Of a DNA stretch of 64,000 bases, positions 36,926 through 50,240 are shown in pieces. Made by a program: the position numbers and the translations under genes. The DNA is from Hetaerina americana (taxonomy: Eukaryota; Arthropoda; Insecta; Odonata; Calopterygidae): the NCBI GenBank assembly GCA_022747635.1, contig JAKTNV010000003.1:14750911-14814910 (forward strand). Reading direction: 5' to 3'. The notes under the pieces were generated by a model. The model searched no databases and was not told where the DNA came from. It was given only the letters and a program-made list of their open reading frames with translations. Position 1 is the stretch's first letter. Each line of letters opens with the position of its first letter.

Positions 36926-39366
36926 TATGCATGTATAAATAGGCCAGAAGTGGATATTCATTATCTTAATACAAATGATTACCATAAGCAAATATAAATA
37001 GGTGGAATGGATCGACACCGTGGAATCAACGATTGAAATGACTTCCTTGTGCCGAAATCTTTATGATCCCCACATTTTTCTTTCTCGCATGTCTGTGCCC
37101 CCCCCCACCCCCCCCACAGATGGCAATCGTCTCAATAATTAGCCACGTGTCAGTTCAATATTCTACGAATCAGCAAATTTGGTTGTAATCGGTGAAAACA
37201 AATTACATGGATCATATGAACGCATAGATTAAAGTTAAAACAACTTTTGTCTAAGAAGGTATGATAGGCGAAAGGCCAATCACAGTGTAGTTTATAATAG
37301 AAAGGGAAAAGTGGAGGGCAGCAATCAACCAATCTTCAAGCTATAATACCGATGATAGTGAATACATTATGGGAACATGACCTTATAAATACGGTGTTGG
37401 TATATATTTAAGTGAGATCTATGGGATCTTTTGGCTTGGTGGCAATTTGACCAGCTATTGAATACTAAATTTAGCTTCCCTAAAGTATAGCTTATCATCG
37501 GATTGGGCCCCCGTAATAAAAGTGTATTTCACTTGACTGGACCCATGCAATAAATGCGCACGGAACGTATGGTAGGGAAACTATCCATCAGATATGAGGC
37601 AATCGATTCTTTATTTAGAATGAAGCGTATATTCCTTCCATCCGAAGAGATTACCATCACACCGTTCTTCCTCTCCAGAAATCATGCCACGTCCTAAACA
37701 ATCATAACTGGGAGGGAAAATGATACAAGAGTTAGTAAGCACTGAGTAGGTCAATGGAGAATGCATTTTACTGACATATTCAACCACTCGTTTCCTTTAA
37801 AAGCAACCACTTCCTTCACTTGATCTAAAAAAATACAATCGATTACAGTTATCTACGAAAGCATTGTCACCGCAGATTGGCTAATCCTCACGGAGCGCGT
37901 AGCCAGCGAGTCTGCGTATCCAACGAGTGGTTTTGAGAACACGGAAAAATAACCCTGAGGCATGGCGCAGGCCGGAAAGGGCGAGGGTCGGCGGGGCGGG
38001 GGTCGTCTCATGGGAGGGGTGGTGCAGGGCCAAGAAAGAGCCCCTGCAGTCATCGAGGGGACGCCAGGAAAAAAAGAGAAAACGTCTGAGTCGTGGATTA
38101 AGTTCACGGGGAGGAGGAGAAGCAGGAAATAGCCGGAGTAATGCCTGAGAAGGGAAGATAGATGGCCGTATTAGGATGTAGATTATTCATAGGGCTGGAA
38201 AGAAGTCAGATCGATAAGATGGCGAAAGAGATTCCATCTCCCAACTAAGAAATACACGATTGCCGGGCAACTTACACAGTGTAGGGTTGTCTGTCGCCCG
38301 GCATGTCCTGGCATACGGATATACCTGTCTCCTCAAGCGTATTTGTCCTTTCAGAAGAAGGATGACCTGTCAATCTGACACCAGCGAGTAATTATACAGG
38401 CCTGTATAAGGCCCGAAGACAGATGCTAGAAAGGAACACCTTTTTACTTATTCATTTCATTTCTCCCGAGTTGGGCTTTGCTGGCGCTCACATTCCCTCT
38501 TAAATCTGTGATAAATATTCACTTGACGGAATACACACACTTTAGCAAAAGTTGATCGTTTCGAAAACGGAAAGGAAATGATTTTAAGTCCTGCAACTGG
38601 AAAATGTATATGCGTGCAATATTTAAAGTTGAAATTACGTACCTAAATGACATTTCTGCGCTTTTTTAATATCTGGCCAAATGATGTTTCCGAAACTGAG
38701 AGGATTCAAATGGGGCCAAAAATCAAAGAAAATACCTGAGTTTTAAACCAAAGTTTCATTAGTATTGAATATCATTTCACAATACGTGATAATTGGCCTT
38801 TATAGTCTTCCCCAAGCGGAATATATATTATTTTTACTGAGTTTAGAATAATATTAACACGAGAATAATGTCTTCTACGTCAATCTCATAATCGTTCCTA
38901 CAGGCACTATTTTCAACACTAATTAAGTTATATCTATCAAATTGGAGTAAATAGGAAAAGAAGAAACATATTTCCGTATAAATTAAAAAAACATTATAAA
39001 AACAGCGCATATACTTATCCTTTTTACCATTCGGAGAGACACTTTCAAACGTCTTAATGGAAGAAGAAAAAATAACTATATTCCTCACAGAATTCAGAGT
39101 GAAACCTACAAATTGTTTCTTCTTTCTGCTCCATAATGGAGACATTCCACGGAGTAAAACCTGAAATCCCGCGTTTCGTTTTTGAAGCGCCCCATTAAGT
39201 CAGTGCTGGAGTGGGATCTTGGCGCAACGGCGCACGAAATGACTACGGCGCCTAGGAGCCCCCAGCTGGTAATGGGAAAGGCACGCCCCGTGAATTGTAG
39301 GACCGCCGCGACGGATGAGGGAAACGAGAGGGATTAGGCGTAGTGTACACACGGACACTCCTCAAA
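36926..39366. other. Unique sequence with a C-run, no recognisable gene
   Basis: A C-only run CCCCCCCCACCCCCCCCAC lies near 37097-37115. A GC-richer block at 37930-38110 gives short frames on both strands without domain content. No exon signal was recognised. Confidence 0.4.
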
Positions 39367-39720
39367 AGAGGTGAAAGGGAGGGATGAGGCTCGGGGAGTG
39401 GGAGGGAGGGAGGGAATGAAAATACTTTCGGAGATCAAGGTATTGAGGGATGGAAGGGGGGGTGTTTGTGAGGGGGGAGGGTGTACGTGTTCGTGTGGCG
39501 GGACGGGGGAGGAGGAGACAGGGGAGGGGGAGGGTCGTGTGGCGTTGTCGGAGCAACCACTCTCCACTGGATAAACAATTGTGGCGGGGTAGCCTTTCTC
39601 AGGTGGCGCGAGATAATGGAGAGTGAAGGGGGAGGGATTGGTTCGGGGGTGAGGGAGCAATCGAAACCCCGTCTCCCAGCTGTGGAGCGGACGTCGAGTC
39701 GGACGACGGAGATTTGAGGC
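39367..39720 (+). repeat. Polypurine tract with GGGAGGG cores
   Basis: About 350 bases with GGGAGGGAGGGAGGGAA near 39400, GGGGGGGTGTTTGTGAGGGGGGAGG near 39456-39480 and GGGACGGGGGAGGAGGAGAC near 39500. The opposite strand carries an artefactual 156-codon Pro/Ser-rich frame. Confidence 0.65.
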
Positions 39721-40734
39721 TCTCGTTTTCAGGGAGGAGGGAAAGATGATTGATTGCGGAAACCTCTCTTGACGTGTGATATAAAGGTAATAATTATGCG
39801 TCACCTAATCGCCCCTATTCTCACCCTGTCGGCCAAAGAGATTACCCCGCACGACTCCATGAAATAAAACGATGTGGATACTCCCAAGAATGAGAAGAAT
39901 TGACATTAATTCATGTAAATCATAGGTATGTTTATGCCTGCGAATCCCTGAGGAATGCCAAGGCGCCATGGTCGAGATGTATGAATAACATTGATAGGAG
40001 AATGAAAGGGTAATGAAGCAAAGTAATGATATTCAAGAGATGAATGATCGTTTTTTGGCACTGGATATCTTGCAAGACGAAAAGAGAGGTTTATGATTTC
40101 AAGATGAAAGGGCGCCAGAATTATGATCAATATAAATTGCCAATATTTAAGACTTCACCATAAAAATACGTGTTTTGAAAACTTTCACTGAGGGGCGGCA
40201 CTGGGCGGTTCATTTCAATGTGGTACACTCGAGTGCGAAGTACTAAACATGCATACATACTGCGGTGCAATGAAACGCAAATTCGATTTAAGTGTGAAAT
40301 TTTCTAACCCCCTTATCATTGAGGACATCGACAGACACAATGCCACGCCGTAAATTTCAATCGTAAAACTGATTTCGCGCAGCCCCTCAACCTATCCTGC
40401 TCCCTGCAATTTCCTTTATCCATACGTCCTCCGCATCCCATCTCTAGTCTTTTGCTAAAACCTTTAAAGGCGCCATTATTCGTGTGCTAACGAAAAATGG
40501 TTAAAACTGTGATACCCATGAGGTCATTTTTCCGAGAAAGAGTATTCCTTTCCCTTACGAGGGAAGAGTGATCAAAGGTCACCGGGGTATAGGTGATGAA
40601 GTCATTGTCTCCCGGTTGAGCAAAAAGGATTACAGCAATAATTCTCCGAAATTCGAGGGAAGGGAAGATTTAAAACGAAGAAACAATACAAGGGACGGCA
40701 TGTACACGGACAGTGGATAGGAGGGAGTTTTGAG

Positions 40735-40930
40735 ATTGTCCCTTTCCTCTCTAACTCCTTCTCCCGCTCACATTTAAGCTCTCCCATTCCAGACCTCCCT
40801 TTCCTGCCCGGGAGACTCTCACAAAAGATCATCCCATTAACTCGGTTCCGTCGTCGCCCCGCCCCCCCCAATCCTACTCCCCTTCCCCACCAGCCACACC
40901 CTCTGCCCTCACCCGACGAGCCTCCCCATG
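40735..40930 (+). repeat. Polypyrimidine tract
   Basis: A C/T-rich stretch ending in CGCCCCGCCCCCCCCAATCC near 40855-40873. Short purine islands occur within it. Confidence 0.5.
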
Positions 40931-43900
40931 ACCTATTCGGGAGGGAGCCCTGAGAAAAAAGAACGAAATTACATTCGGCCGTATAACAAACAGTGTGCAA
41001 GGAGATCTAACCCTTTTCCGCGCGTTTGCAAGGGCTACCCTCCCATACTTCACCACTTTCCTCACCCCACCCCAGCGTTGCCAATGTTAACGCCTTTCGA
41101 ATATAAATGCGGAAATTTTCGCCTCTAAAAGTGGCGCCCTGTGTGGGGCAGAGGTTTTTCAACGCCACGTTGCAATGGTAACGCTTTCCGCATTCGTTTA
41201 AATAAAATTCTGGAATGGGTTTTGGTGCGAGTTTTACCTCGAAAGTTGTTCTGTTTTGAATCGAAGTCCTACTGAAATAACTTAGAGTTTTTGATGAGTC
41301 TTGAGAATCTGAAAAGAAGGAAGAGTTAGGTATTTGAGTACTTTGTGCCGAGCGTGGCATAGTAGAAAAACTTAGGGAATTGAGAAAATGCCCCAATGAA
41401 GACTGCGTTTGTCATAAGGAGATAGATACTTGGGTTGGAGGGTTTCCGGCCAAAGGCAAATGGACTGACCAAGTTATTAATGAGGAAATTCACCTAAGAG
41501 GAGGAAAGAGGAAGATGCGAAAAGCCACCGAAATAAGAAGAAGCGGATGGATTGTAAAAAAAAACACAAGACAATGATTCCTTAAGCGGAAGCGAAAATC
41601 AAAAGAAAATTAAGGAGAGGAGAACCATAGAACGATTGCATAGGACGAATTAAATATTGAGTGGGCATAGGGTTTTGAGGATGCGACGACTTGATTTGGG
41701 ATAGAATCGGAGAATAATTACAGAATGCATTTCTCAGACCTCGAAAATTAAAATGTGGGAGCGGCGGAGTTCGTTCACCAGATAGGGAGGTCTGTTACCC
41801 ATGAGATGAAATCTGTACAGATTACCTGGACATGCATTCTGGCGGGCGCAGGTGAGCGGGGAAGGGCTGTTCGGAGAATTAAAGGTGTGAGGGCATACGA
41901 GAGCAGCGAAGGTGGAAGGGAGAAAGATAAAGTAAGATGGAAGAGCAGGAGAGGACTTGAAGTGAGCAACGGCTACCGGAGGGCTGAGAGGAAAGCGTTT
42001 GGAGAGCACACGTGGACTTTTTCCCACCACTGCTCTATCGCTCAAGTTGGAAATATAAACATTCCTCTCTATCACGTCCCTGACGCTCTTCACCATTTGC
42101 CGCAGTTAAACTCTTCTCTAATTATTTTCAGAAGGAAATAAAGTGAATTATTACAAAATAAGTGTGAGCAACCCACTCAGTAGCCATATATTTCATCACA
42201 TCCTTTTGTCTCCAACCCATTAATTGACAAGAAAACGCACAACACACGCGCGCAGATGTGCACAAAAAACTCTTCCACTTGAACTAACGATACATTTTTC
42301 TTGATGGCTACGTTTATTTGGAAGGGCTGGAGGCGGAGAAGTGATGCATGTCGCGCGTAAGAGTAAGGGATGGCGAACACTAGGAGAACCGTTTGTCACT
42401 AATACCTGGAATATAACATGTTGACCATATTGATAAGGAGTTTGATATATTACAGACAACTACGTTGCGTATTAAAGGAATTTTTGAAAACGAAATGGAA
42501 ATTTAAGCTAATTCAGCATTGAATAACAGTTTGTTTCGAAGGGGATGAAGTATTTTACGCCACAAAAAAATTAATGATTCATATGTTTCCAAAATTTCAA
42601 CATATGATAATTAAATTGAAAACAAAATATATCTGATACTCGATGATTGAAGATTTATAATCCAATTAAATTAACCCCATAGGAATCAGTTCAATATATT
42701 TACATGTTTTGAAATCACTGAAGAGTAATCTTCTCGGGCCAAATATCAATTAAACATTTTTTTTATCAACTTCGGCCTAAAAACCGAACTGAATGGAATA
42801 AACTCATTTAATAGATAATTAACTCGACATGTTGCTGATTTCCGAGAACATTTATTCACACAGATTGTGACGACAGGAGAAGTAAACGGGTGTGTGGATT
42901 AATCCTGGCAGCTTAAATTATATCAAACATTTCTTTATTTTACTCTTTTGTTTAAGCTAGGACGTGATGAAATACTTAATTTGTTTATCAAATGGGAAAG
43001 AGTTGGACTGTCTTGACTATCTATTTATCAGGGCTGCGTGTTGAATCACAGCTGAAAGATGACTTTGTCGTGAAAGTCTATGAATTAGGCTGACAATAAT
43101 AATAGAGTTTTTAAGACGCTACGACCCCATTTAAGGTTAGATCAAGCTAAAGAGATTAGTAGTGGATATAAATCACGTGACAATATTTCAGCAGTGGATT
43201 ATTCGTGATGAAGTCTTCTAATCTTTAGTTTTTCACCGAGTGCAACAACAACTAACGACACATGGGAGAGACAATGATCGGGTTGATGATAAATTTTCGA
43301 CAAAAACTGGCAATGAAATATCCTATTCCGTCGCAAATTTAAAACGTGGAGTATTGTACGAAAAATCTAAATGTAGCTCTCAGGAAACTCGAAGGTGGGG
43401 TCTCTTTTGGAAATATCCTCTCTACATGCATGGTGGCTCATCTTTGACATCAATGGAGCGAAGGAAATATTGACTGGATCTTTCAAATACTTTTTTGTGT
43501 GGTGTCAACAGAAAAAAATGAGGAAAGGTAACTAATTAAGACTTAATTACATGAAAAATCCGACAATGGAACATATAATGCCAGTAATTATTAATGATTA
43601 CAAGGATGGGAAACTGTAGGGAGAGCCACAATCTGCCCCAATCCAAGAGAGCAACTCCAGAGGGGATGGATATGATGGTTCTATTGAATTTTTCTTCATG
43701 CATCAGAAATTACGCTAGATACAAACGGATAAAGACCTAAAGTTTTTCACACATTCTTTTTGAGCTTGGGTTCTAGCAAAAAAAATAAATCAGCGCTAAA
43801 ATATTTTGCCAAATAGTAAATAATAATAAAAGCACGTTGTTCGATAAACTTAGAAAATGTTTGCGAAATAATTTGTGAGGTGCCTGGCGAATTCAACGGC

Positions 43901-45134
43901 TACACAACGATCATGGAGGTAATCATGCGAGTAAAGGAAGAAACGACACTCAAACGACCCGTGATGACGGCATTGAATCCAAGAGGATTATCTTCAACAG
44001 TCGGAATAATACATAATAATTTCGGCAACTTGGAACGGAGGGAGAGAGGATAGGGCGTTTGGGTGTGGGGAAGGGATGTTTGGGCGCAACGAAAGAGGAT
44101 GTAACGAAGGGTGTCTGGAGGGAGTGGATTGAAGACCTATTTTATTTTGCCCTGCCGAGCAACGAGGGAGAAGGGCGGGACTTTGAAAAGGGCATCATTA
44201 AAACGCATAAGGGCTCGAAAATTTCCCCTTCGTCTCACTCCCATTCCCCAATAACCTTTCTTTCAGGTTTCTCTCCCCCCTCCCTCCCTTCTGTCTACAG
44301 GTAGACGCCTCATTCTGTGAAAAAGTACTTACGCCTGAAAAATTTAAGAAATAGCGTAGGTGGCTAGTAGTGAAGGAGAAACCTTTTCATTGGAATGTTA
44401 AGGGGATAAAAATTAATTTCATCTAAAATTTAATTGTCATAATTTCCATTGTGTAGTAGTAATGAGCGAATCAATGCTTAGTACATCCAATTTTAACGAA
44501 TTGTAAGGTTTAGTTAAGTTCGAGCATGCATTTTCAAAACTTAAATCTTCTCGTAAGATTAACTCAGGCAGCACTATCATTGAAATACTTCTAATTCAAA
44601 TCGATCTGCTACCATTGTTTCAGGAAACAAACTCTCTCATAAATTGCCTTTCTAATATTAAATCTTAGATCAACCGATTAATTCTTCCAGTTGGTCGATA
44701 AAGAGGACCTTTGTGACTAATTCTACTTGTAACGGAACTTAAAAATAAACCCTAGATATACATCTACGCTCAGGGGCGTGGTAGTCCAGCATTTAGATAT
44801 CATTTAGTGTTAGAAATATTGATTGTTTCCAGACGCTTACGGATAAGTTTATAAGTCGATATTATTATTAAAAAATTGTCCTCATTTAGTCTATGGGTAA
44901 GATCAAACGAATATTACGAAAATATGAACAATATATGCCACAAATGATTGAAAAAGGATATTTTAAATGTGCGAGCAAAACATTCATTAAATTTTCTCTG
45001 TAATACCGATCAAATATGTATATTCCTTTCGCATTTCCAGTTAATAATTTTCCTGCTGAATAATACTCTCCGTTGTTCCCGGAGTACTAAATCTTCGCCG
45101 TCTTCGCGGCTCCCGAGAAATAAGAGCCAGCCAC
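40931..45134. other. Long AT-rich stretch, no recognisable gene or repeat
   Basis: Frames such as 41007-41396 (minus), 41755-42141 (plus) and 43240-43473 (plus) are free of domain signatures. The region 42480-43240 is strongly AT-rich. I see no terminal repeats, tRNA-like heads or LINE motifs. Confidence 0.4.
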
Positions 45135-45425
45135 TTGCCCACCAAATCCCCCTTCCCTCCCTCCCTCCCTTCATCGTCGCGGAGCGAAACCCGGCGACAC
45201 ACCGACACACCCCGACTGGTCGCCGTGAGAATGACGGCGGCGGGGGGAGGGAGGGAGAAGGGTGGTTCGAGTGGGAGGGAAGGGGTGGGTGGGAGAATTC
45301 GGAATGGGTGCAACAGGTGATGATGAGCAATTCGGCGGAATTGAGCGGAGAGGGGGAGGGCGGTTGGGTGTGTGGGCGGGTGGGAGGGAAGGGTGGAGGT
45401 GGGCGTGGTCGGGCGGGCGTCGGGA
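45135..45425. repeat. Pyrimidine tract switching to purine tract
   Basis: Plus-strand CCCTTCCCTCCCTCCCTCCCTT at about 45151-45171 is followed by GGCGGCGGGGGGAGGGAGGG from 45236 and a long G-rich purine run to about 45425. The two halves could pair as an imperfect stem. Confidence 0.6.
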
Positions 45426-48400
45426 ATCGCGCACTCGGGCGTGTATTTGCTATCTCCAGCGACCCCCCTGGTGTGGATGCGGACGCCACGGTCCCTTCCC
45501 CCTTTTAATTCCCCCCACGCATATCATCGGCACCCTCTGTGACCGCGTGCATGTCGGTGCTCGCTAAAGCGGAAAATATTGCCGGGCGGACCGACAAGAG
45601 TTTATGCCACCCTCGCAATGTCTTTGCAATATGATGTTTTGCACTAGTCCACGGGTGAAATTAAAACGCATATTCCCACAAATTCTTTTCAAAATGTGCT
45701 TCCACACAATGATATTGGAATATTGCCAAATTGCATCCTGGTAACCTAGGGCCCTCATATTCATACGTACTCGTGAGTGGAAATATGTGCACTATTTGGT
45801 TTTAGGTATTCCATACTACGTGTTTCAACGCCAACCACTACGAAAATGGCACACAGCGCGTTTTCCGTCGCGGTCTCATGCCGATTGTAAAAGGCGTAAA
45901 CAAGCCTCCCGTACCTATTTCGATGCTTTTTAGTATAGAGCTATTTTTTAAATCCTGAGTGCATGTTAATTGATATAGTCTCACTTTCTCTCCTTGCTAC
46001 TTAAATAATGATGATATAATTAAAATGATACTTTTCAGCAACTGAAATCATTTTAAGGACGGAAGATTCAAAACAGTGACACCTCGAAAATATTGTGCTA
46101 CCTATTCATTTACGCTCTGGTCTTCTTTGCACTGATTGACGAAAATGCTGCGGCATGCTCTCAAGCTGAATGAATGAGATTTCCGCCTTTTTGTATCGGA
46201 GTGATCACTTTCGTCTACTTTAATCTGCTTCCTGAAATCAATAAATGATTGTTTCATGTATAACATTGAATATAGGGAAAATATCACATCATGAAAGGAG
46301 CCTAACTTTGTCTTTGGGACGTGAGGCAACTGTGCGCACCCAAAATTCAATGCAAAAAAAGGCTACCTATAGTCTATGTCCAACCAAAACCGGCCAAAAC
46401 TGGTTAAATGACTGATAATGATATTGACTATGAACAAGTAATGTATATACAATTTCTAAATGAAGAGAAGGAAGCATAAATAACGGTGGAAATTTACTCT
46501 GAGTAGTTATCATGACGTCCTATCATATACTAAAATTATTCTTGTTCTCGTGAATTAATACTAACCTTGAAGATATTTTTTCGTTTGAGTTACAAAAATA
46601 CAACTGTGAAGGAAAATGGAAGAAGGGCAATTGAGAAACATTTAAAAATTAACTAGAGACAAAAACCCATGGGCACAATTTTGGGCTTTTTGCTGTAAAT
46701 ATTCCATATCGATATTTCAAGCGTGTGCCTGGATAACACGCAATTTTTTAAGTCGAGGTCGGTTTATTTTTGGGCATGCTTGCTCGTGTACAGCTCGACA
46801 ACTCTAACTCAGGAGCACCGCCAAATTGTTCCAAGGTAAGAGGGGCGCGAGAGAGGTAATTTGTGAGATACCGCTCATAAAATAAACACATACACCTCAT
46901 TTCACTCTTAAAAGCCCTATCCCGTGGAAAACGTACGAGAAGGATTTTCCAGAAGGTGAAAGTAAATATTGATAAAGAGCTCGGAAGGATAAGGCATTAC
47001 GAAACGCACCTGAACACACTCCAACTGCTCCAAGGGATAGTGAAAACAAGTTGATAACAGCATGAGTGCAAATGGAATTCTTATTTATGCCATAGTTATT
47101 TTCAATCTGCAAATAATCTGTTTTCTCAAGTCTTACCCGTGAAATAATTCTACGAAACGTTTACTCCTAAAAAAAATTAATAAGTCCCAATGTCCTGATA
47201 CGGCGAGTATTTTTTAAAATATTCATCACAAAGTATTCACTGCATTCTGAAACCGAAGTCAAGTTTTTCACGGTGATTAAATCATTCGATCTTTGCGGAA
47301 TAAAAGAAGGCGACAGGGCTAATAGTTTTGTGCATTATGACCCCCAATTTTGTACTTACGGGTGATAATTTATTTGAAATAACTACATAAGATGAAATCG
47401 AAAAAACTCCCTCGTGTACTTCCGATTATTTCGAGAACGATTTTGGCAATGCAATGTTTTACAAGTATATTACACGTAAGATTTTAACCTAGGCTAAGCG
47501 AAAAAAAACAAAAAATAATGAATTATACACTTAATGATGATCAGATATAAAATCTATTAAAAAATTGAGCAAGAACCTGGGCAAAGATACAAAGATGGGG
47601 TTATAGAGCTCAAATAGTGCAAATTCACAAGACACGTCGGAACATGAGAAGAGGGCGTCAGTGTTTTCTCTCTGTGGTACACGATTTCCCTGATGCACCT
47701 GATTCCGGAGAATCACACCGCCCGGGGTCAACTGAGGTGGAGGGAAGAAGGGATGAGTGGTCCGGAGGGACGAGGCTGGATCGCAGCCTGGAATTCGCGG
47801 ACCCTCTGATAGATTTCCTGTTTCCCTACGCCTTAAAATCACCACGCCCCCGGACAAAAGATAAGCGACTAATTAATCCCTCTTCCCTACGATAGGGTGG
47901 ACCCCTAAACGCGGGGAAAACCCCGCCGGCATGCGCGGGCTAAAGCGCGTATTTATCCGCTTGACGATAAATTTCTCACGGCGTCACCGCGCGATTAATC
48001 GGGAGAATGGAGAGGGTGGCGGTCCGGAAGGGGTTTCCCGGAAACTCACCGGGACCAGGGGGCGGCGGAGGAGGAGGAGGACGAGAGCTGGAAAAAAAGG
48101 GGGCATTGCCCAAGCGCTCTCTCTCACACACACACACGCGTCCTCTCGCATGATGGAAACAAGGGTCCTGGCCGCAAGAAAACGATTCAGGGAAGGGTAT
48201 CACGTACGTACATACCCATTCAAATGTCTAGCACGAACTGATGACTTGCGAAAAGTTGGATACCATAAAAAAGATCCCCTCTCTCGTTTGAAATCACACG
48301 GGATTGGAGGGTGGGGAGGGAATTCACTTCTTACCCAGCGACACGTAAATAAAACACTTTCAGTGAAGCACCACTTTCGGCGAAGCACCGCTGTCAGAGA

Positions 48401-48994
48401 GAGATGGGCTGCAAAAAACACGGCACTCTTTCCTCTCCTCAAGCCCGCGATAGCGAGGAGCAAAGTCGCGGAGAAGTTGAATAAAAACACGGGAGCACGA
48501 GCGAGTTCACTCCACAATCAGATACACTTGTCCGCAGCATAAATGAGCGATCGCGGGCGAACGGTTATTAACGGTTGTTGGAAGACAGGAGGATGAAGAC
48601 GCAAGAAAAATATTGGTTGAGGCTGCTGAAACATGGGTTTTTTGGGTCAAGGATTAATCACATGGGAAGGAAGAAAATAAATTAAAAAGGGCTGACAAAA
48701 AATTACGTCGATGAAATTAAGTTTCGCTGGGCAAGGACGAATTAAAATCAAATGAAATAAAAGAATATGTATTATTTATAAAACTTTTTTAAATATTGGA
48801 CGGGAATGAACATTCAAAATTTGAATAAAGGCAATGGGAAGGTAAACGAATACACAGATACGCACTCGTGAACATGAAACACTACCAAGTTATTCAGGAG
48901 TGACGTCGTATACGAAAAAAAACACTTTCTCATCTTGTTTGCCTACGACAAAGTTTACCCGCACACACAAGCACACACACACGCAGGAGAAGAA
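45426..48994. other. Unique sequence with a GC-rich patch at 47700-48080
   Basis: Mostly AT-rich. The GC-rich patch contains a perfect hairpin, GCGGGGAAAACCCCGC, near 47911-47926 and CGGAGGAGGAGGAGGACGAG near 48065. The 203-codon frame at 47931-48542 runs across this patch and has no recognised domain. Confidence 0.4.
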
Positions 48995-49330
48995 ACTAAA
49001 GTGTGGTCGCGGAATCGTTCCGTTTCATATCTCCACTCGGTCAGAGCCATGCGTATCGGTCCCCGGATGAAAAGCTCGTTTTCCCATGGGGGGAGGATGC
49101 GAAGCCTCCGTGATCGAATGTCCCGGTCGACTTCACACCGCGTGGCCGGAACCGTCGCGTACTTCGAACCGCGTCGTCCACGCGAGGAGAAAGGCCGTTG
49201 CGAGGGACTAGGTCGACGCGCGGCGGCGGTCGGTCGCCCTCGGACCGGCGGCGAAAAAGCGTTCCTCCGCGCCCGGCGAAAGGAACGATACTGGCGCACG
49301 CGAGGGAGGGAGTCGAGGGCGGACGGGCCC
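48995..49330. promoter_or_regulatory. CpG-rich patch, possible promoter region
   Basis: Dense CpG (for example GGTCGACGCGCGGCGGCGGTCG near 49211-49232) with long open frames on both strands. The 171-codon plus-strand frame (48935-49450) and the 189-codon minus-strand frame overlap. Mutually open frames at this composition argue against coding. It could be a promoter for a non-coding first exon of the navigator gene or for an unseen neighbour. Confidence 0.3.
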
Positions 49331-49334
49331 TCCA

Positions 49335-49515
49335 CCTCCCCATTTCCCTCTCCCCGCCGACCTCCGGGGTTGAGGAAGGGGAGGCGGAGGAGCAACAGGG
49401 TGCGGCGGGAGAGAAGAAGGGACGGAGCAGGGGAGGGGAGGGAGAGTTGAGGAGGGGAGGGAAGGAGGGGGGAGAGCGAGGGAAATAAGGAAAGGGGTGG
49501 CGGCGGTGGGTGGGG
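49335..49515 (+). repeat. Polypurine tract
   Basis: It follows a short CT block and runs GAGGGGAGGCGGAGGAGC... to GGGTGGCGGCGGTGGGTGGGG at about 49495-49513. Purine-dominated, about 150 bases. Confidence 0.55.
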
Positions 49516-49954
49516 AGAGTCCAATTTTAAAACACCGCCTTCTCAATGCAGTCAGATAGGACCGAGCATCGGCGAGGTAAGGTATATCCACCGCAGCAAG
49601 TGAGGGACCATTATCACTGTCAACAGTGGTCTACCGTTCAAGGTAGGCCCTTGATGGAAACAAGAGGTTATGTGGTTACACAGTGGAGTATTAGCCCCAC
49701 CAAACACGAGACCAAACTCGGAACATTTTTAACAACATTAAACCAATTTTTAACTCCTCATGCGTTATGTATCCCTTCATTTCGTCGAGTATGCCTTATA
49801 TTTTCTCTCCCCTACTTGGCTCACCCAGAATTCTCTTCCACTATGTCACAGTTCTCTAAATTCCACTGCCACTAAAAATGCCCCGCACCTATCTTCCCAT
49901 CTCAATTTCGACGCCGACCTTCGGCGTTGCTCATTTCACATGTGCGCTCACGGA

Positions 49955-50165
49955 CGCCTCAGCGGCCGGCAAGAAACCCGCGCGTTCGAAATGTGGTGAT
50001 TCGCTTCCGGCTCCACGCAATGGAGCGGGGCCTCGCCTCGTGTGCTCTCGGCCGCCGCACACGCGTGCGTACGCACAACAGAGTTGGTGGCGGAGATTTC
50101 GTTCGAAATGCACCGGATCGGACAGTGACGGACGCAGAACACGCAGAGCTCGTCCCTCCTCCCCC
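49955..50165. promoter_or_regulatory. Second CpG-rich patch
   Basis: CpG-dense sequence including GCGGCCGGCAAGAAACCCGC and CGCACACGCGTGCGTACGCAC. It contains two TTCGAAATG pentamer-centred repeats at about 49987 and 50103. Frames are open on both strands, so no coding call is made. Confidence 0.25.
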
Positions 50166-50240
50166 CAAGGACCCCGCTGGGCAGGCGTGTCCCCAATCAT
50201 CTCCCCTCCCTCCCCAATTCCTCCCTCCCTCTACGGACAC
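50150..50240 (+). repeat. Short polypyrimidine tract
   Basis: About 90 bases with CCTCCTCCCCCCAAGG and CTCCCCTCCCTCCCCAATTCC. Confidence 0.5.

Noticed and set aside
47931..48542. 203-codon plus-strand frame in a GC-rich patch
   Set aside because: Arg-rich and repeat-like, no domain, and the frame crosses GGA/GAG simple repeats and a CA repeat.
48935..49524. 171- and 189-codon frames on opposite strands
   Set aside because: Both strands stay open through the same CpG-rich sequence, which points to composition. Retained only as a CpG-rich patch.
49550..49585. Possible plus-strand exon with acceptor at about 49551 and donor GTAAGG at 49577
   Set aside because: Very short, no coding frame, and such motifs are expected by chance.
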